Part shown: positions 1 to 8,483 of the stretch, piece after piece
How the letters are laid out: each line of letters begins with the position of its first letter
Position numbering within the stretch: the first letter of the stretch is position 1
NCBI RefSeq assembly: GCF_012844305.1
Contig: NZ_JABANE010000006.1
Location: 62,001 to 126,000 of the forward strand
Source of the DNA: Flammeovirga aprica JL-4
Lineage (GTDB): Bacteria; Bacteroidota; Bacteroidia; Cytophagales; Flammeovirgaceae
Length of the DNA: 64,000 nucleotides
Reading direction: 5' to 3'
Translations under genes and position numbers: made by a program
The notes under the pieces: generated by a model
What the model was told of the DNA's origin: nothing
What the model saw: the letters and a program-made list of their open reading frames with translations, nothing else
Database searches by the model: none

Positions 1-1
1 T

Positions 2-511
2 AGAATCAAGAAAGAAAATAGCCGTTTGAACAAGATGGATCAAATGCTTAATACAGGGAAGTCTAAAATTCTGATTTTAGGAATGGGACGAATCGGAACG
101 GGGATTTACGATGAGATCAATAAAGTTTATGAAGGAACTGTATTAGGAGTTGATGTAAAAGAAGGTGCTGTTGAATCTCAGTTAGAAGAAGGCAGAAATG
201 CAATTCAGGGTGATGCAGTGGACTGGGATTTCTGGCATAGGATAAAGAATATCAATCAATTTGAGATGATCCTTTTCGCCATGCCACACCATCATTCCAA
301 TGATTTAGCAGTAAGGCAGTTGAAACAATTGAATTTTAAAGGAAAGACAGCCGCAATTGTGGAATATTCTGATCAGATTGATCAATTGAAAGCAGAAGGT
401 GTGGATGCCGTTTATAATGTATATAGAGAGGCCGGAAAAGGTTTCGCACAGCATGTTATTGAACATTTTTCTGACAACACAATTTCATTCGCTTATAAGG
501 CGACAAATTAG
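2..511 (+). CDS. Cation:proton antiporter, C-terminal TrkA-N domain (5' partial)
   Basis: The reading frame is open from base 2 and continues off the left edge, so this is the tail of a longer gene; the TTG at 26 is probably an internal codon. The visible part is a Rossmann-type TrkA-N domain with the glycine-rich nucleotide motif LGMGRIGTG, followed by an acidic strand end (GVDV) and a segment ending YREAGKGFAQHVIEHF. This arrangement is known from KefB/KefC-like and other CPA2 antiporters, where the cytoplasmic domain gates a membrane exchanger. The exchanger half lies outside the window. Transcription ends at a strong shared hairpin. A free-standing TrkA-N protein is possible but less likely. 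Confidence 0.8.
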   Translation, partial: RIKKENSRLNKMDQMLNTGKSKILILGMGRIGTGIYDEINKVYEGTVLGVDVKEGAVESQLEEGRNAIQGDAVDWDFWHRIKNINQFEMILFAMPHHHSNDLAVRQLKQLNFKGKTAAIVEYSDQIDQLKAEGVDAVYNVYREAGKGFAQHVIEHFSDNTISFAYKATN

Positions 512-532
512 AGATGTTTCAAATATGTGCTT

Positions 533-585
533 AAAAAAAAGTTTCGTGTATCATTACTAAATTGATGATACACGAAACTTTTTTT
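533..585. terminator. Bidirectional intrinsic terminator
   Basis: A perfect 14-bp stem (541-554 with 565-578, arms GTTTCGTGTATCAT and its complement) is flanked by eight A on the left and seven T on the right. It can end both the antiporter gene from the left and the convergent zinc acylase gene from the right. Confidence 0.9.
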
Positions 586-600
586 ATTTCCTTTCAAAAA

Positions 601-1548
601 CTACTTCACACTCACATGAAAAATAGCATCTCCTTTATTGACGTTGGGAGCGGTATTTAATCCAAAAATGGAACAATCAGAAGGAGCGTAAATTTTCTTT
701 TCAAATTCACCAAATGGATCTGAAATACGCCCGATCAACTGCTTTTTGACTACACGTGCTCCGTTTTCAACCATCGATTCAAAAATACCTGAATAAGGAG
801 CTCTAAGCCATTTACTTTTTCTGATGTAAACAGGCTCTTGTTTTATTTCCACTTCTCCCTCTTGCATTTTCAAGTATTTCATCACATTCAATGCTCCATT
901 GACACCAATGTTGATGACATCATCATCCAAATGAAGTGATTTTCCACCTTCAAAAAGAATAATGGTTTTGCCCATTTTATGAACGGTTTCACGAATCGAT
1001 TTATGAATGTATTTGGAGTGCATCATATAAGGAGCTCCAAATGCACTTGCAAGTTCAAATTCTTCCTCTTTATCAAAATTACAACGAATGTTAGGGTAGT
1101 TACTTCTGTCGGCTCCTCCGGTGTGGAAGTCCAAAACATAGTCCACATAGGGAGCAATTTCTTTAGTGAAAGTATAAGCAAACTGACTTGCTAGAGAACC
1201 TCTTTTGGAACCCGGAAACATTCTGTTCAGGTCTCGTCCATCAGGAAAAGCCCTTGTTAAATTGAGGTAACCAAAAACGTTGAGTATTGGTATGCAAATC
1301 ACTGTGCCCTTTTTCGGTTTGTGGTATTTTTTTCTGATGATATCACGAACAATAGCCACCCCATTAGATTCATCACCATGTACACCGCCAAGGAGTAAAA
1401 GAACAGGACCGTCTTCATTTCCTCTTTCCACAATCACAGGCACTTTCAAGCTATTGCGTGTATGCAATTTCGCTACTTCTAGCTCTAGGACGGCACTTTT
1501 TCCTTTCTTGATTTCTGTTCCTAAAAGAACAAATTTATCACTAGCCAT
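601..1548 (-). CDS. Succinylglutamate desuccinylase/aspartoacylase-family zinc hydrolase
   Basis: 315 residues of the AstE/AspA branch of M14-like zinc carboxypeptidases, which cleave acyl groups from amino acids. The zinc site is visible as GGVHGDE (His57, Glu60) and DFHTGG (His142). DGRDLNR (about 103-109) fits the substrate-carboxylate site, and LFEGG (Glu200) fits the catalytic glutamate. There is no signal peptide, so it should be cytoplasmic. Family members in Bacteroidota often lie near RimK-type ligases and cation antiporters, and here an antiporter is the convergent neighbour across a shared terminator. The substrate cannot be read from the sequence. Confidence 0.88.
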   Translation of the reverse strand: MASDKFVLLGTEIKKGKSAVLELEVAKLHTRNSLKVPVIVERGNEDGPVLLLLGGVHGDESNGVAIVRDIIRKKYHKPKKGTVICIPILNVFGYLNLTRAFPDGRDLNRMFPGSKRGSLASQFAYTFTKEIAPYVDYVLDFHTGGADRSNYPNIRCNFDKEEEFELASAFGAPYMMHSKYIHKSIRETVHKMGKTIILFEGGKSLHLDDDVINIGVNGALNVMKYLKMQEGEVEIKQEPVYIRKSKWLRAPYSGIFESMVENGARVVKKQLIGRISDPFGEFEKKIYAPSDCSIFGLNTAPNVNKGDAIFHVSVK

Positions 1549-1676
1549 TTTATAAAAACTATATTGAGAGCTTGTAATACGCTATTTAAAATCAGAAGGT
1601 TGCAAAGTGAGATAAGAAAAAACATTAATATTTCACTTTGTTGAATGAAAGTATTTCTTATGGTCAAATAGCAGGG

Positions 1677-2198
1677 TTATTCATTAATCAAAATGGCTCT
1701 TGATTTAAAAGAAAAACCATGCTGACTGAAATTGCCAATATTAATCGCCTCAATCAGCGCTTTGTTTTTCGGTGGAGAAGTAGTGCCGTATTCTACAATA
1801 AAATTGGCTCCCACGCCACCTAAACTTTCTCTCTTTTCAACAATATATTCCGCAGATTCAAGCGGTTTTAATTCTAAAGTTTCTCCTTTAAGATAATTGC
1901 GAAGCAGTTTTCCATTACTGTCATAATAATCCGCAGTGGTAAAGTAAAGTGTGTCAGTGGTACTTACATTCCTTAAACTTAATATCACAGTACACTGGAA
2001 TTTATCATTTCCTTCCTGATAATATAAATCAGAATAAGCCGCTACATAATATTTCTCTTTAAAAGTAAGCGAGGGCATGTCACTAGGTTTTATAATTTTA
2101 GTGGTCAGATCTTCAGAGACTAAAGAAACCTGCTTTTTCTCACAAGAAGTGAAAGCGATTAGAAAAATAAGGAATATAGAAATACGACTCATGTTCAA
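1677..2198 (-). CDS. DUF3124 lipoprotein
   Basis: 173 residues. The N-terminus is a lipoprotein signal with the lipobox FTSC (Cys19). The body matches the DUF3124 pattern: YVAAYSDLYY, then VILSLRNVSTTDTLYF, YYDSNGKLLRNYL, and near the end GGVGANFIVEYG. The family has no assigned function. The protein should be anchored in the inner or outer membrane facing the periplasm. It lies downstream of the acyl-CoA ligase on the same strand, but a hairpin at 2284-2317 separates them, so it probably has its own promoter. Confidence 0.8.
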   Translation of the reverse strand: MNMSRISIFLIFLIAFTSCEKKQVSLVSEDLTTKIIKPSDMPSLTFKEKYYVAAYSDLYYQEGNDKFQCTVILSLRNVSTTDTLYFTTADYYDSNGKLLRNYLKGETLELKPLESAEYIVEKRESLGGVGANFIVEYGTTSPPKNKALIEAINIGNFSQHGFSFKSRAILINE

Positions 2199-2276
2199 AT
2201 AGTTTTGTGTTGTTGCAATACGAAGATGAAGATCTAAGTATTTGTCAAACGAAAATAGAAAGAAAAAGCATTATTG

Positions 2277-2317
2277 TAAAGAAAATGACCTCATCAGATG
2301 GTACTCATGAGGTCATT
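2277..2317 (-). terminator. Intrinsic terminator of the acyl-CoA ligase gene
   Basis: An 11-bp perfect inverted repeat, AATGACCTCAT at 2284-2294 and its complement at 2307-2317, is followed on the minus strand by TTTTCTTT. It sits 31 bases after the ligase stop codon. Confidence 0.7.
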
Positions 2318-2347
2318 CGTAAAAATTGAAATTAATGGTCAACCGAA

Positions 2348-4111
2348 TTAATCATAAATCTCATTGATTTCACTTTCATATTTTTTGTTGATGATTTTCC
2401 TTTTTGGTTTCAAAGTAGGCGTTACCTCTCCTGTTTCCACCGTCCATTCATTTTCCAATAATTTGAACTTCTGAATCTTTTCCCAACGGGCAAAATCAAT
2501 ATTCGCTTTTTGAATTTCCTTCTTGAACTTATTGAAAACCTGATTATTTTTGATCAGTTCCTGCTTGGTGTCAAAAGCAATTTGCTGTTCTTGAGACCAT
2601 CTTTCTAAAGCTTCGAAATTAGGAACGATCAATGCGGAAGCAAATTTTTGGTTACTGCCAATAACGGCCACTTGTTCAATGAAGAACGACTCTTTCAGTT
2701 TATTTTCTAAAAGCTGAGGAGCAATATATTTTCCGGCTGAAGTTTTGAATAACTCCTTCTTACGGTCCGTAATCTTCAAGAATTTTCCATCTACTAGCTC
2801 ACCGATATCACCGGTATGCAACCAACCGTCCACAACAGTTTCAGCTGTTAATTCAGGTTGTTTATAATAGCCTTTCATAATGTTCGGACCCTTAATAAGG
2901 ATCTCTCCGTCACTAGCTATTTTCACTTCAATACCCTCTAAAGTAGGACCAACAGTTCCGACCATCATTGTTTCAGGAGTGATGCGGTTCACGCAAACCA
3001 CAGGCGATGCTTCAGACATACCATACCCTTCACACACTTTAATTCCTGCCGCCCAAAAAGAACGGATTAATCTTGGCTGAAGAGCGGCCGCACCCACGTT
3101 CATATTTTTGATATTGCCACCCAAAGCTTCACGCCATTTGCTGAATACTAATGAGTCTGCAATTTTATGTTGTATTTTTTGCCAGAAAGACTGTTTTTCT
3201 CTTGGATCATATTTCAATCCAAAATTCAAGGCCCAGAAGAAGATGGCTTTCTTCAATCCTTTGGTCTCCATGCCTTTACCAACGATGGTGTCGTATACTT
3301 TTTCCAATAATCGAGGAACAGTACAGAAAACATCAGGCTTCACTTCTTTCATTGCTTCACCTACTTTAATCACGCTTTCAGCATAATACACTGACATAGA
3401 GTGATTCAGGTATGAAAAGACACTTGTGCGTTCGTAGACATGTGAAAGTGGTAGGAAGCTTAGAGCTTTGCCATTTCCTTCTTCTACAGGCAATGTTTTT
3501 GAAGCGGCAATTGCATTCGTAACTACATTTCTGTTTGTCAACATTACTCCTTTAGGAGGTCCTGTAGTTCCAGAAGTATACACAATAGTGTAGAGGTCTT
3601 CTTCAGTAATATTTTGTTTGATTTGAGCAAGCTGATTGGCTTCCTCATCAGAAATATCTTTTAAAAACGTTTTCCATGATCTGATATTCTCCACCTCTTC
3701 AAAAGAGAAAATTTCTTCCAAAGCAGTCAAGCGATCTTGAATGGATTTGATCTTTTTGACAAGAGCATTGCTTTCAATGAAGGCAATTTTAATCTCAGCG
3801 TGATTGAAAATATAGTTGTAATCTTCAATGGTAATTGTTGGATAGATGGGCACAGCCACGGCTCCAATTTGAGAACAGGCCAAATCGATAAAGTTCCATT
3901 CCGGTCTGTTTTCAGAAACAATAGCCACTTTGTCACCTTTCTGAATACCATATTGTAAGAGAGAGTTGCTTACCTGATTGATAATCTGTAGCACATCATC
4001 AGTGGAATAGGTCTTCCATGTTCCTTTTTCTTTAGCAGCCAAGCAAACGTCAATACCATTGTATTTTTGTTTTTGCTGTTCAATAAAATCAAAAACTCTT
4101 GTAGGTTTCAT
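2348..4111 (-). CDS. Long-chain fatty-acid-CoA ligase (AMP-binding enzyme)
   Basis: 587 residues, full length for bacterial long-chain acyl-CoA synthetases. It activates fatty acids as acyl-AMP and then acyl-CoA, at the cytoplasmic face. The P-loop-like motif YTSGTTGPPKG is at about 178-188. The adenylate-forming motifs EGYGMSEASP and WLHTGDIGEL follow, and DRKKELFKTSAGKYIAP is the hinge and C-terminal lid. The N-terminal QQKQKYNGIDVCLAAKEKG resembles the eukaryote-like FAA1 branch common in Bacteroidota. The gene is monocistronic, with a small inverted repeat 16 bases before the start codon and a terminator behind it. Confidence 0.93.
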   Translation of the reverse strand: MKPTRVFDFIEQQKQKYNGIDVCLAAKEKGTWKTYSTDDVLQIINQVSNSLLQYGIQKGDKVAIVSENRPEWNFIDLACSQIGAVAVPIYPTITIEDYNYIFNHAEIKIAFIESNALVKKIKSIQDRLTALEEIFSFEEVENIRSWKTFLKDISDEEANQLAQIKQNITEEDLYTIVYTSGTTGPPKGVMLTNRNVVTNAIAASKTLPVEEGNGKALSFLPLSHVYERTSVFSYLNHSMSVYYAESVIKVGEAMKEVKPDVFCTVPRLLEKVYDTIVGKGMETKGLKKAIFFWALNFGLKYDPREKQSFWQKIQHKIADSLVFSKWREALGGNIKNMNVGAAALQPRLIRSFWAAGIKVCEGYGMSEASPVVCVNRITPETMMVGTVGPTLEGIEVKIASDGEILIKGPNIMKGYYKQPELTAETVVDGWLHTGDIGELVDGKFLKITDRKKELFKTSAGKYIAPQLLENKLKESFFIEQVAVIGSNQKFASALIVPNFEALERWSQEQQIAFDTKQELIKNNQVFNKFKKEIQKANIDFARWEKIQKFKLLENEWTVETGEVTPTLKPKRKIINKKYESEINEIYD

Positions 4112-4126
4112 ATGGTTCGTTGTGAT

Positions 4127-4142
4127 AAGTACAACAGTACTT
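4127..4142. promoter_or_regulatory. Inverted repeat upstream of the acyl-CoA ligase
   Basis: AAGTAC-AACA-GTACTT, a perfect 6-bp inverted repeat with a 4-base spacer, lies just before the ligase start codon at 4111. It could be an operator for a fatty-acid-responsive repressor or a leader hairpin. Only the symmetry is directly visible. The rest of the 4112-4417 gap is AT-rich and holds the divergent promoter noted next. Confidence 0.35.
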
Positions 4143-4366
4143 AAGAATTGAAATTTATGTCTAATATGGGGGTATATAGAATACTACGTTTTACAAATAA
4201 ACATAATATTTACCCTGAAATACGATGATTTACGTTAAGCTTTTTGAACAAGAAACGCTTCACCATCAGTTAAATGATATTATTCAAAGACGAAATTATA
4301 CTATTTAAATGAAAATTCATTCATTTAAAGGTGTTTTACGATCGAAAGAATTACCTATTTTTCCAA

Positions 4367-4374
4367 TATCTTTG
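4367..4374 (+). promoter_or_regulatory. Bacteroidota -7 box for the methyltransferase gene
   Basis: TATCTTTG fits the Bacteroidota -7 consensus TAnnTTTG and lies 43 bases before the ATG at 4418. No convincing -33 TTG was found at the usual distance. Confidence 0.45.
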
Positions 4375-4417
4375 TAGTTGAATACTAAAACAGTCGAACG
4401 GATTTAAACGCTACAAG

Positions 4418-5038
4418 ATGTCTACAATTGATAAAAAGAAACATTGGGAAAGTATTTATGAAACAAAACCATTGGAAAATGTAAGCTGGTATCAGCCTAC
4501 GCCGACAACTTCTTTGGATTTTGTGGAAAGATCATTTTTAGCACCTGATGATAAAATCATTGATGTTGGTGGAGGAGATAGTTTTCTGGTAGATCATCTA
4601 TTAGAAAAGGGATTTCAAGACATTACTGTTTTAGATATTTCTGCTAAAGCACTTCAAAGGGCAAAACATAGACTGGGAGAGAAAGCATCAAAAGTGAATT
4701 GGATAGAGGCGGATGCTTCTCGTTTTGACTCAGGTGAACAGTATGCATTCTGGCATGACCGTGCGGCGTTTCATTTTTTGACATCAGAAGAAGACATTAA
4801 GAATTATAAAAATGTAGTCTCAAAAATGATCAAAACAGATGGAGTGTTATTGATTGGCACCTTCTCAGAAAATGGACCAGAAAAATGCAGTGGCATCCCT
4901 ATTAAACAATACACTACAGAAAGCTTAGCCGCGTTATTTGAAGACAACTTTGATTTAGTCAACACACAGATTGTAGATCATAAAACACCTTTCGATACAT
5001 TACAGAATTTTGTATTCTGCTGTTTCAGAAAGAAATAA
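4418..5038 (+). CDS. Class I SAM-dependent methyltransferase
   Basis: 206 residues with a seven-strand methyltransferase fold. Motif I is IIDVGGGDSFLVD (about 47-59). The acidic end of strand 2 is VLDIS, and an EADAS motif near 110 fits the adenine-binding loop. HDRAAFHFL replaces the usual motif IV. The N-terminal KKHWESIYETKP and WYQPTP occur in a family of small methyltransferases of uncertain substrate. It has no signal peptide or membrane segment. Its own -7 box lies upstream, and the gene stands alone. The substrate cannot be inferred. Confidence 0.85.
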   Translation: MSTIDKKKHWESIYETKPLENVSWYQPTPTTSLDFVERSFLAPDDKIIDVGGGDSFLVDHLLEKGFQDITVLDISAKALQRAKHRLGEKASKVNWIEADASRFDSGEQYAFWHDRAAFHFLTSEEDIKNYKNVVSKMIKTDGVLLIGTFSENGPEKCSGIPIKQYTTESLAALFEDNFDLVNTQIVDHKTPFDTLQNFVFCCFRKK

Positions 5039-5068
5039 GTACAAATATTTTTGATTTTGTACTTAGCT

Positions 5069-5108
5069 AAAAAAAAACTCCTTTAAGGAATTTCGCTTAA
5101 AGGAGTTT
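5069..5108. terminator. Bidirectional terminator, stronger for the BLUF gene
   Basis: A 12-bp perfect stem (5075-5086, AAACTCCTTTAA, with 5097-5108) has a 10-base loop. The minus strand runs into nine T after the stem, which is ideal for the BLUF gene. The plus-strand tail is weaker. Confidence 0.85.
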
Positions 5109-5132
5109 AGTCATTATTTCTATTCATATAAA

Positions 5133-5573
5133 TTAATTAGGTAGGTTCATTCTTAACTCAGAAAACCCCTGATATGTTTTAAGTAATTCGATGACATAGT
5201 GATTTTTATTTTTTAAATACGATTCAAGCGGTAAACTTTTATCATATTCTTTGATAAATCCAGCTTCTTCCAGATCATCCCAGTGAATTTCCTTGAAAGC
5301 CATAGACCACGTATTAAAATTCCTTTCTTCGATAGTGCCTGAATAAATTTTTTGAACACTTTTATGCCTGTCATCCCTTTTGATCTTAGCATACAATTCT
5401 TCAACTTCCTGTTCATCGCCCTCAAGTACTTGTATAAACTTATCCTCCAATAAGATCAGCAATCCTGTCAATTGCTTAAGGACATTATTTTTTCTACTCA
5501 GAACGAGTATATCACGCAATACATCATCATCTAGTGATACCTCACGCGTGCTTACATAGCATAAACAATACAT
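5133..5573 (-). CDS. BLUF-domain blue-light sensor
   Basis: 146 residues, mostly one BLUF (FAD-binding blue-light) domain. The key residues are present: Tyr6 (MYCLCYVS), Asn30 (SRKNN), Gln48 (DKFIQVLEG), and Trp89/Met91 (TWSMAF). LTGLL and DDRH are also typical. The Tyr-Gln pair drives the photocycle through hydrogen-bond switching around the flavin. About 45 residues follow the core, which is usual for short BLUF proteins that act through partner proteins. No output domain is fused. The neighbour upstream on the same strand is an AraC regulator 122 bp away, but nothing shows that they work together. Confidence 0.92.
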   Translation of the reverse strand: MYCLCYVSTREVSLDDDVLRDILVLSRKNNVLKQLTGLLILLEDKFIQVLEGDEQEVEELYAKIKRDDRHKSVQKIYSGTIEERNFNTWSMAFKEIHWDDLEEAGFIKEYDKSLPLESYLKNKNHYVIELLKTYQGFSELRMNLPN

Positions 5574-5695
5574 AGTATTTAACTAGGTTTTAGTGAATGA
5601 GAAAATAGTTTGATGAATATACTAAGTTTAAAAGGGAATGTTTTTCTGTTCATGAATATAAGTTCCTCTTTAAACAGAATATGACAACTTATCCT

Positions 5696-6688
5696 TTAAA
5701 GATTATATTTTATTGAAACCTCTTTGGGAGTGATATCAAATTTCTCCTTAAAGTTTTCTGAAAAGTTGGACAAGCTTTTATAACCAAAATGTCTTGCTAC
5801 ATCCGATACAGAAACTTTTTGTGTTTCCAGCATTTTATAAGCTGATTCAAGTCTGTAATTAGAATGAAAACGAGGGATGGTGGTTCCGAAGACACTGCCA
5901 AAATCTCTTTTAAGTTTTGATACGGAAACGCCATATTTTTCAGCAATAGAAGTCAGGGAAGGCGTATTATCATAGAGTGCAGTTAATTCTTCTTTGATCA
6001 TCTGCATCCTTTTGATGTCTTCAATATGGAGATTATTATTCCTTTGACTCTGATTTTCTCTCCTGATAATCTGATCTAGAAAAAGGCCTGTAGCTTCTAC
6101 TGATCTGGCTAAAATCAAACTGTTTTTTAATGGTGGAGTCATCTCATCATTGAGTGTGAAGAGGTCATCAATAAGCAAATTGATTTTAGGAGATGAAATT
6201 TCATAAATCACCCAAGGGTTTGCTGGATCAAAAACTTTCCCAATATGCACCTTCATGTGTGACATGTAATTGTTGAAGTAATCTTCGGATATCCTCAACG
6301 TCACCCATTGACTTTGATCTCCCTGTTTAGCCTTCATATTTAAGAAAATACTTGTACTCTGCATACTCATCATGGTGACAGTGTCAGTGATTTTTTGATT
6401 TTCCTTAGGTTTTTTCGGAGAGACATTGCCTTTGTATTCAAACTGAAAGTAAATGTATTTTTTCTCATTTTTATCACTTAGCACATCTACTTCCATATCA
6501 CTTTTATACCTCACATTATGAAGCCCTATTTCAATACCGTCAAATGGGAAAAACCATTCGTAATGCAATTCCACCAAATGATTATTGATATGTAACGTAT
6601 TTTCTTTAGAGGGCTCTTTCCCAAGTTTATCAGCAAGCTGTTTAGCTACCTCTGCAATTGATCCTGTGTGTATTGTGATTTTTTCCAT
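5696..6688 (-). CDS. AraC-family transcriptional regulator
   Basis: 330 residues from the ATG at 6688. The frame can be extended to 6832, but the added segment is hydrophobic, unlike the family, and would overlap the divergent gene, so the inner start is preferred. The C-terminal third is the double helix-turn-helix of AraC/XylS proteins: LTSIAEKYGVSVSKLKRDF and VSDVARHFGYKSLSNFSENF, ending with FDITPKE. The N-terminal part is an uncharacterised sensor region. It is transcribed away from the DUF1254 gene across a 156-bp intergenic region, so control of that gene is plausible. Confidence 0.88.
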   Translation of the reverse strand: MEKITIHTGSIAEVAKQLADKLGKEPSKENTLHINNHLVELHYEWFFPFDGIEIGLHNVRYKSDMEVDVLSDKNEKKYIYFQFEYKGNVSPKKPKENQKITDTVTMMSMQSTSIFLNMKAKQGDQSQWVTLRISEDYFNNYMSHMKVHIGKVFDPANPWVIYEISSPKINLLIDDLFTLNDEMTPPLKNSLILARSVEATGLFLDQIIRRENQSQRNNNLHIEDIKRMQMIKEELTALYDNTPSLTSIAEKYGVSVSKLKRDFGSVFGTTIPRFHSNYRLESAYKMLETQKVSVSDVARHFGYKSLSNFSENFKEKFDITPKEVSIKYNL

Positions 6689-6844
6689 AAATGTGCAATG
6701 ACTCATTAATTCATTATGAAAATACGACAAAAAATGAGACATCAATAGTAATTGAACTAACGACGATATCCTTTGAACCAATGAAAGTAATCTAATGTGC
6801 CAATTACAGTGTTTAAGTAGAATGTGAATCAATCCAAAATTAAA

Positions 6845-8353
6845 ATGAAAAAAAGATTACTAGAGGTATTAGGTACCGCATTATTGCTACAGTCAGGAAT
6901 TCAATCGGCATTTGCTCAGGTCCCCCTATCAGAAGCTACATTAGAAGGTGATGAAATCATCGAAACAGTTTATGGAAATATTGAACTGGAACACAATTTC
7001 ATCACAAAAGGAGAGCAGGAATTGTTTGATATTATGGACTTCCAACGTGCTTCTCAGGCTTATATATGGTCTACTCCAATTGTTTCTATGAAAACATGGG
7101 GACTACAGGAAGATAAAGCTTATGATGTGGCAGGATTGGAAAACTTTGTGGTTTTAAAATCTTTAAAAGAGAAAAGAGGTATTGTAACAGGCAACCTTAC
7201 TACACCTTACATTTTTACTTTTTCCAATTTGAAAGATGGAGCTGTGAAGTTGGAATATCCTAAAGGAATGACAGCAGGTGGTTTTCTTGATTTATGGCAA
7301 AGACCGGTAGCAGATTTAGGTTTGACAGGCCCTGATAAAGGCAAAGGTGGAACTTATATTATCTGTGGCCCAAATGATGACCCAAAGAATTATGAAGGAC
7401 AAGCCGATTTTACTGTTCAGTCTGAAACCAACAACTTTTTTATTGGTCTTAGAATCCTAGAGGCAGATCCGAAAGCAGAAGAGAATTTTAAGAAATCATT
7501 GAAGCTAGGTAGAGTAGGAAGTGGATTGAAAGAGGCCACTTTCGCAGAAGATAAAGATATAGAGTGGTCGGCAACGGCTCCAAGAGGGTTGGCGTATTGG
7601 GAAACTTTGCATACCATCATTAATGAAGAGCCTGTGAGAGAGCAGGATAAAGCTTGGATTGCAATGTTGAAACCGCTTGGTGTAGAAATTGGAAAACCTT
7701 TTAACCCAACAAAAAGACAAAAAGAGATTTTAGCGAAAGGTGGAAATATGGGAGAATTGATGTTGAGAAATCTTCAAACTAACCCTCGTTTTAGCACGCC
7801 TTATTGGGAAGGTACAAACTGGTACAAATCATTTGATTTCAATATTCCTCAGAGTAATGAAATGATGGTTTACCTCGATGAAAGAGCAGTTTGGTATTAT
7901 GAAGCTGTAAGTTCTACGAAAGGAATGGTGGAGCCATCACCTGGGTATGGTCAGATTTATATGACATCAAAAAGAGACGAAAACGGAGAGTTGTTAAGAG
8001 CAGATAAAACGTACAAGTTGCATGTTCCTGCAGATGTTCCTGTAGATCAGTTCTGGTCAGTGACATTGTACTCTGAAAATACACGTAGACCTTATGATAA
8101 TGGAGGAGGAGAGATTTCAGATGTAGGTATTAATTCAAGAAGAACTGATGTGACTTATAATGAAGATGGTTCAATCGATCTTTACATAGGTGCAGAATGT
8201 CCAAAAGGTGTTAATCCTGCTAATTACCTAAAAACGATAGGTAATGATGGATGGTTTATCTACTTCCGTCTTTACGCTCCAAGAGAAGCATTTTTCAATA
8301 AGTCTTTCCAATTAAGCGACTGGGAAGTGGTGACTACTGGTTTAAGCAAGTAA
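6845..8353 (+). CDS. Secreted DUF1254/DUF1214 protein
   Basis: 502 residues from the ATG at 6845; a GTG at 6824 would put seven charged residues before the signal peptide and is rejected. The signal peptide ends near AFAQ (residue 25). An N-terminal DUF1254 region (QRASQAYIWSTPIVSM) is followed by a C-terminal DUF1214 region (PVDQFWSVTLYSENTRRP, GINSRRTDVTYNEDGSIDLY, GWFIYFRLYAPREAFF). These domains often occur together in periplasmic or exported proteins of unknown role. The divergent AraC gene probably controls it. A terminator follows. Confidence 0.88.
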   Translation: MKKRLLEVLGTALLLQSGIQSAFAQVPLSEATLEGDEIIETVYGNIELEHNFITKGEQELFDIMDFQRASQAYIWSTPIVSMKTWGLQEDKAYDVAGLENFVVLKSLKEKRGIVTGNLTTPYIFTFSNLKDGAVKLEYPKGMTAGGFLDLWQRPVADLGLTGPDKGKGGTYIICGPNDDPKNYEGQADFTVQSETNNFFIGLRILEADPKAEENFKKSLKLGRVGSGLKEATFAEDKDIEWSATAPRGLAYWETLHTIINEEPVREQDKAWIAMLKPLGVEIGKPFNPTKRQKEILAKGGNMGELMLRNLQTNPRFSTPYWEGTNWYKSFDFNIPQSNEMMVYLDERAVWYYEAVSSTKGMVEPSPGYGQIYMTSKRDENGELLRADKTYKLHVPADVPVDQFWSVTLYSENTRRPYDNGGGEISDVGINSRRTDVTYNEDGSIDLYIGAECPKGVNPANYLKTIGNDGWFIYFRLYAPREAFFNKSFQLSDWEVVTTGLSK

Positions 8354-8429
8354 AAGTATTTATTCTTTACCCAATTTTACTCTTAGCATTTTTATAAGCA
8401 CAGGAATCAAGGTAGTACTGTTAAGTAAA

Positions 8430-8465
8430 AAAGGAGAGACTTTTTGAGCCTCTCCTTTGTTTTTA
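8430..8465 (+). terminator. Intrinsic terminator of the DUF1254 gene
   Basis: The stem AAAGGAGAG at 8430-8438 pairs with 8450-8458, followed by GTTTTT on the plus strand. It lies between two convergent genes. Confidence 0.8.
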
Positions 8466-8483
8466 TCATGTGTTAGCTAATGC

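Noticed and set aside
6689..6832. N-terminal extension of the AraC regulator
   Set aside because: It would overlap the divergent DUF1254 gene and encodes a hydrophobic stretch foreign to the family; the ATG at 6688 is the better start.
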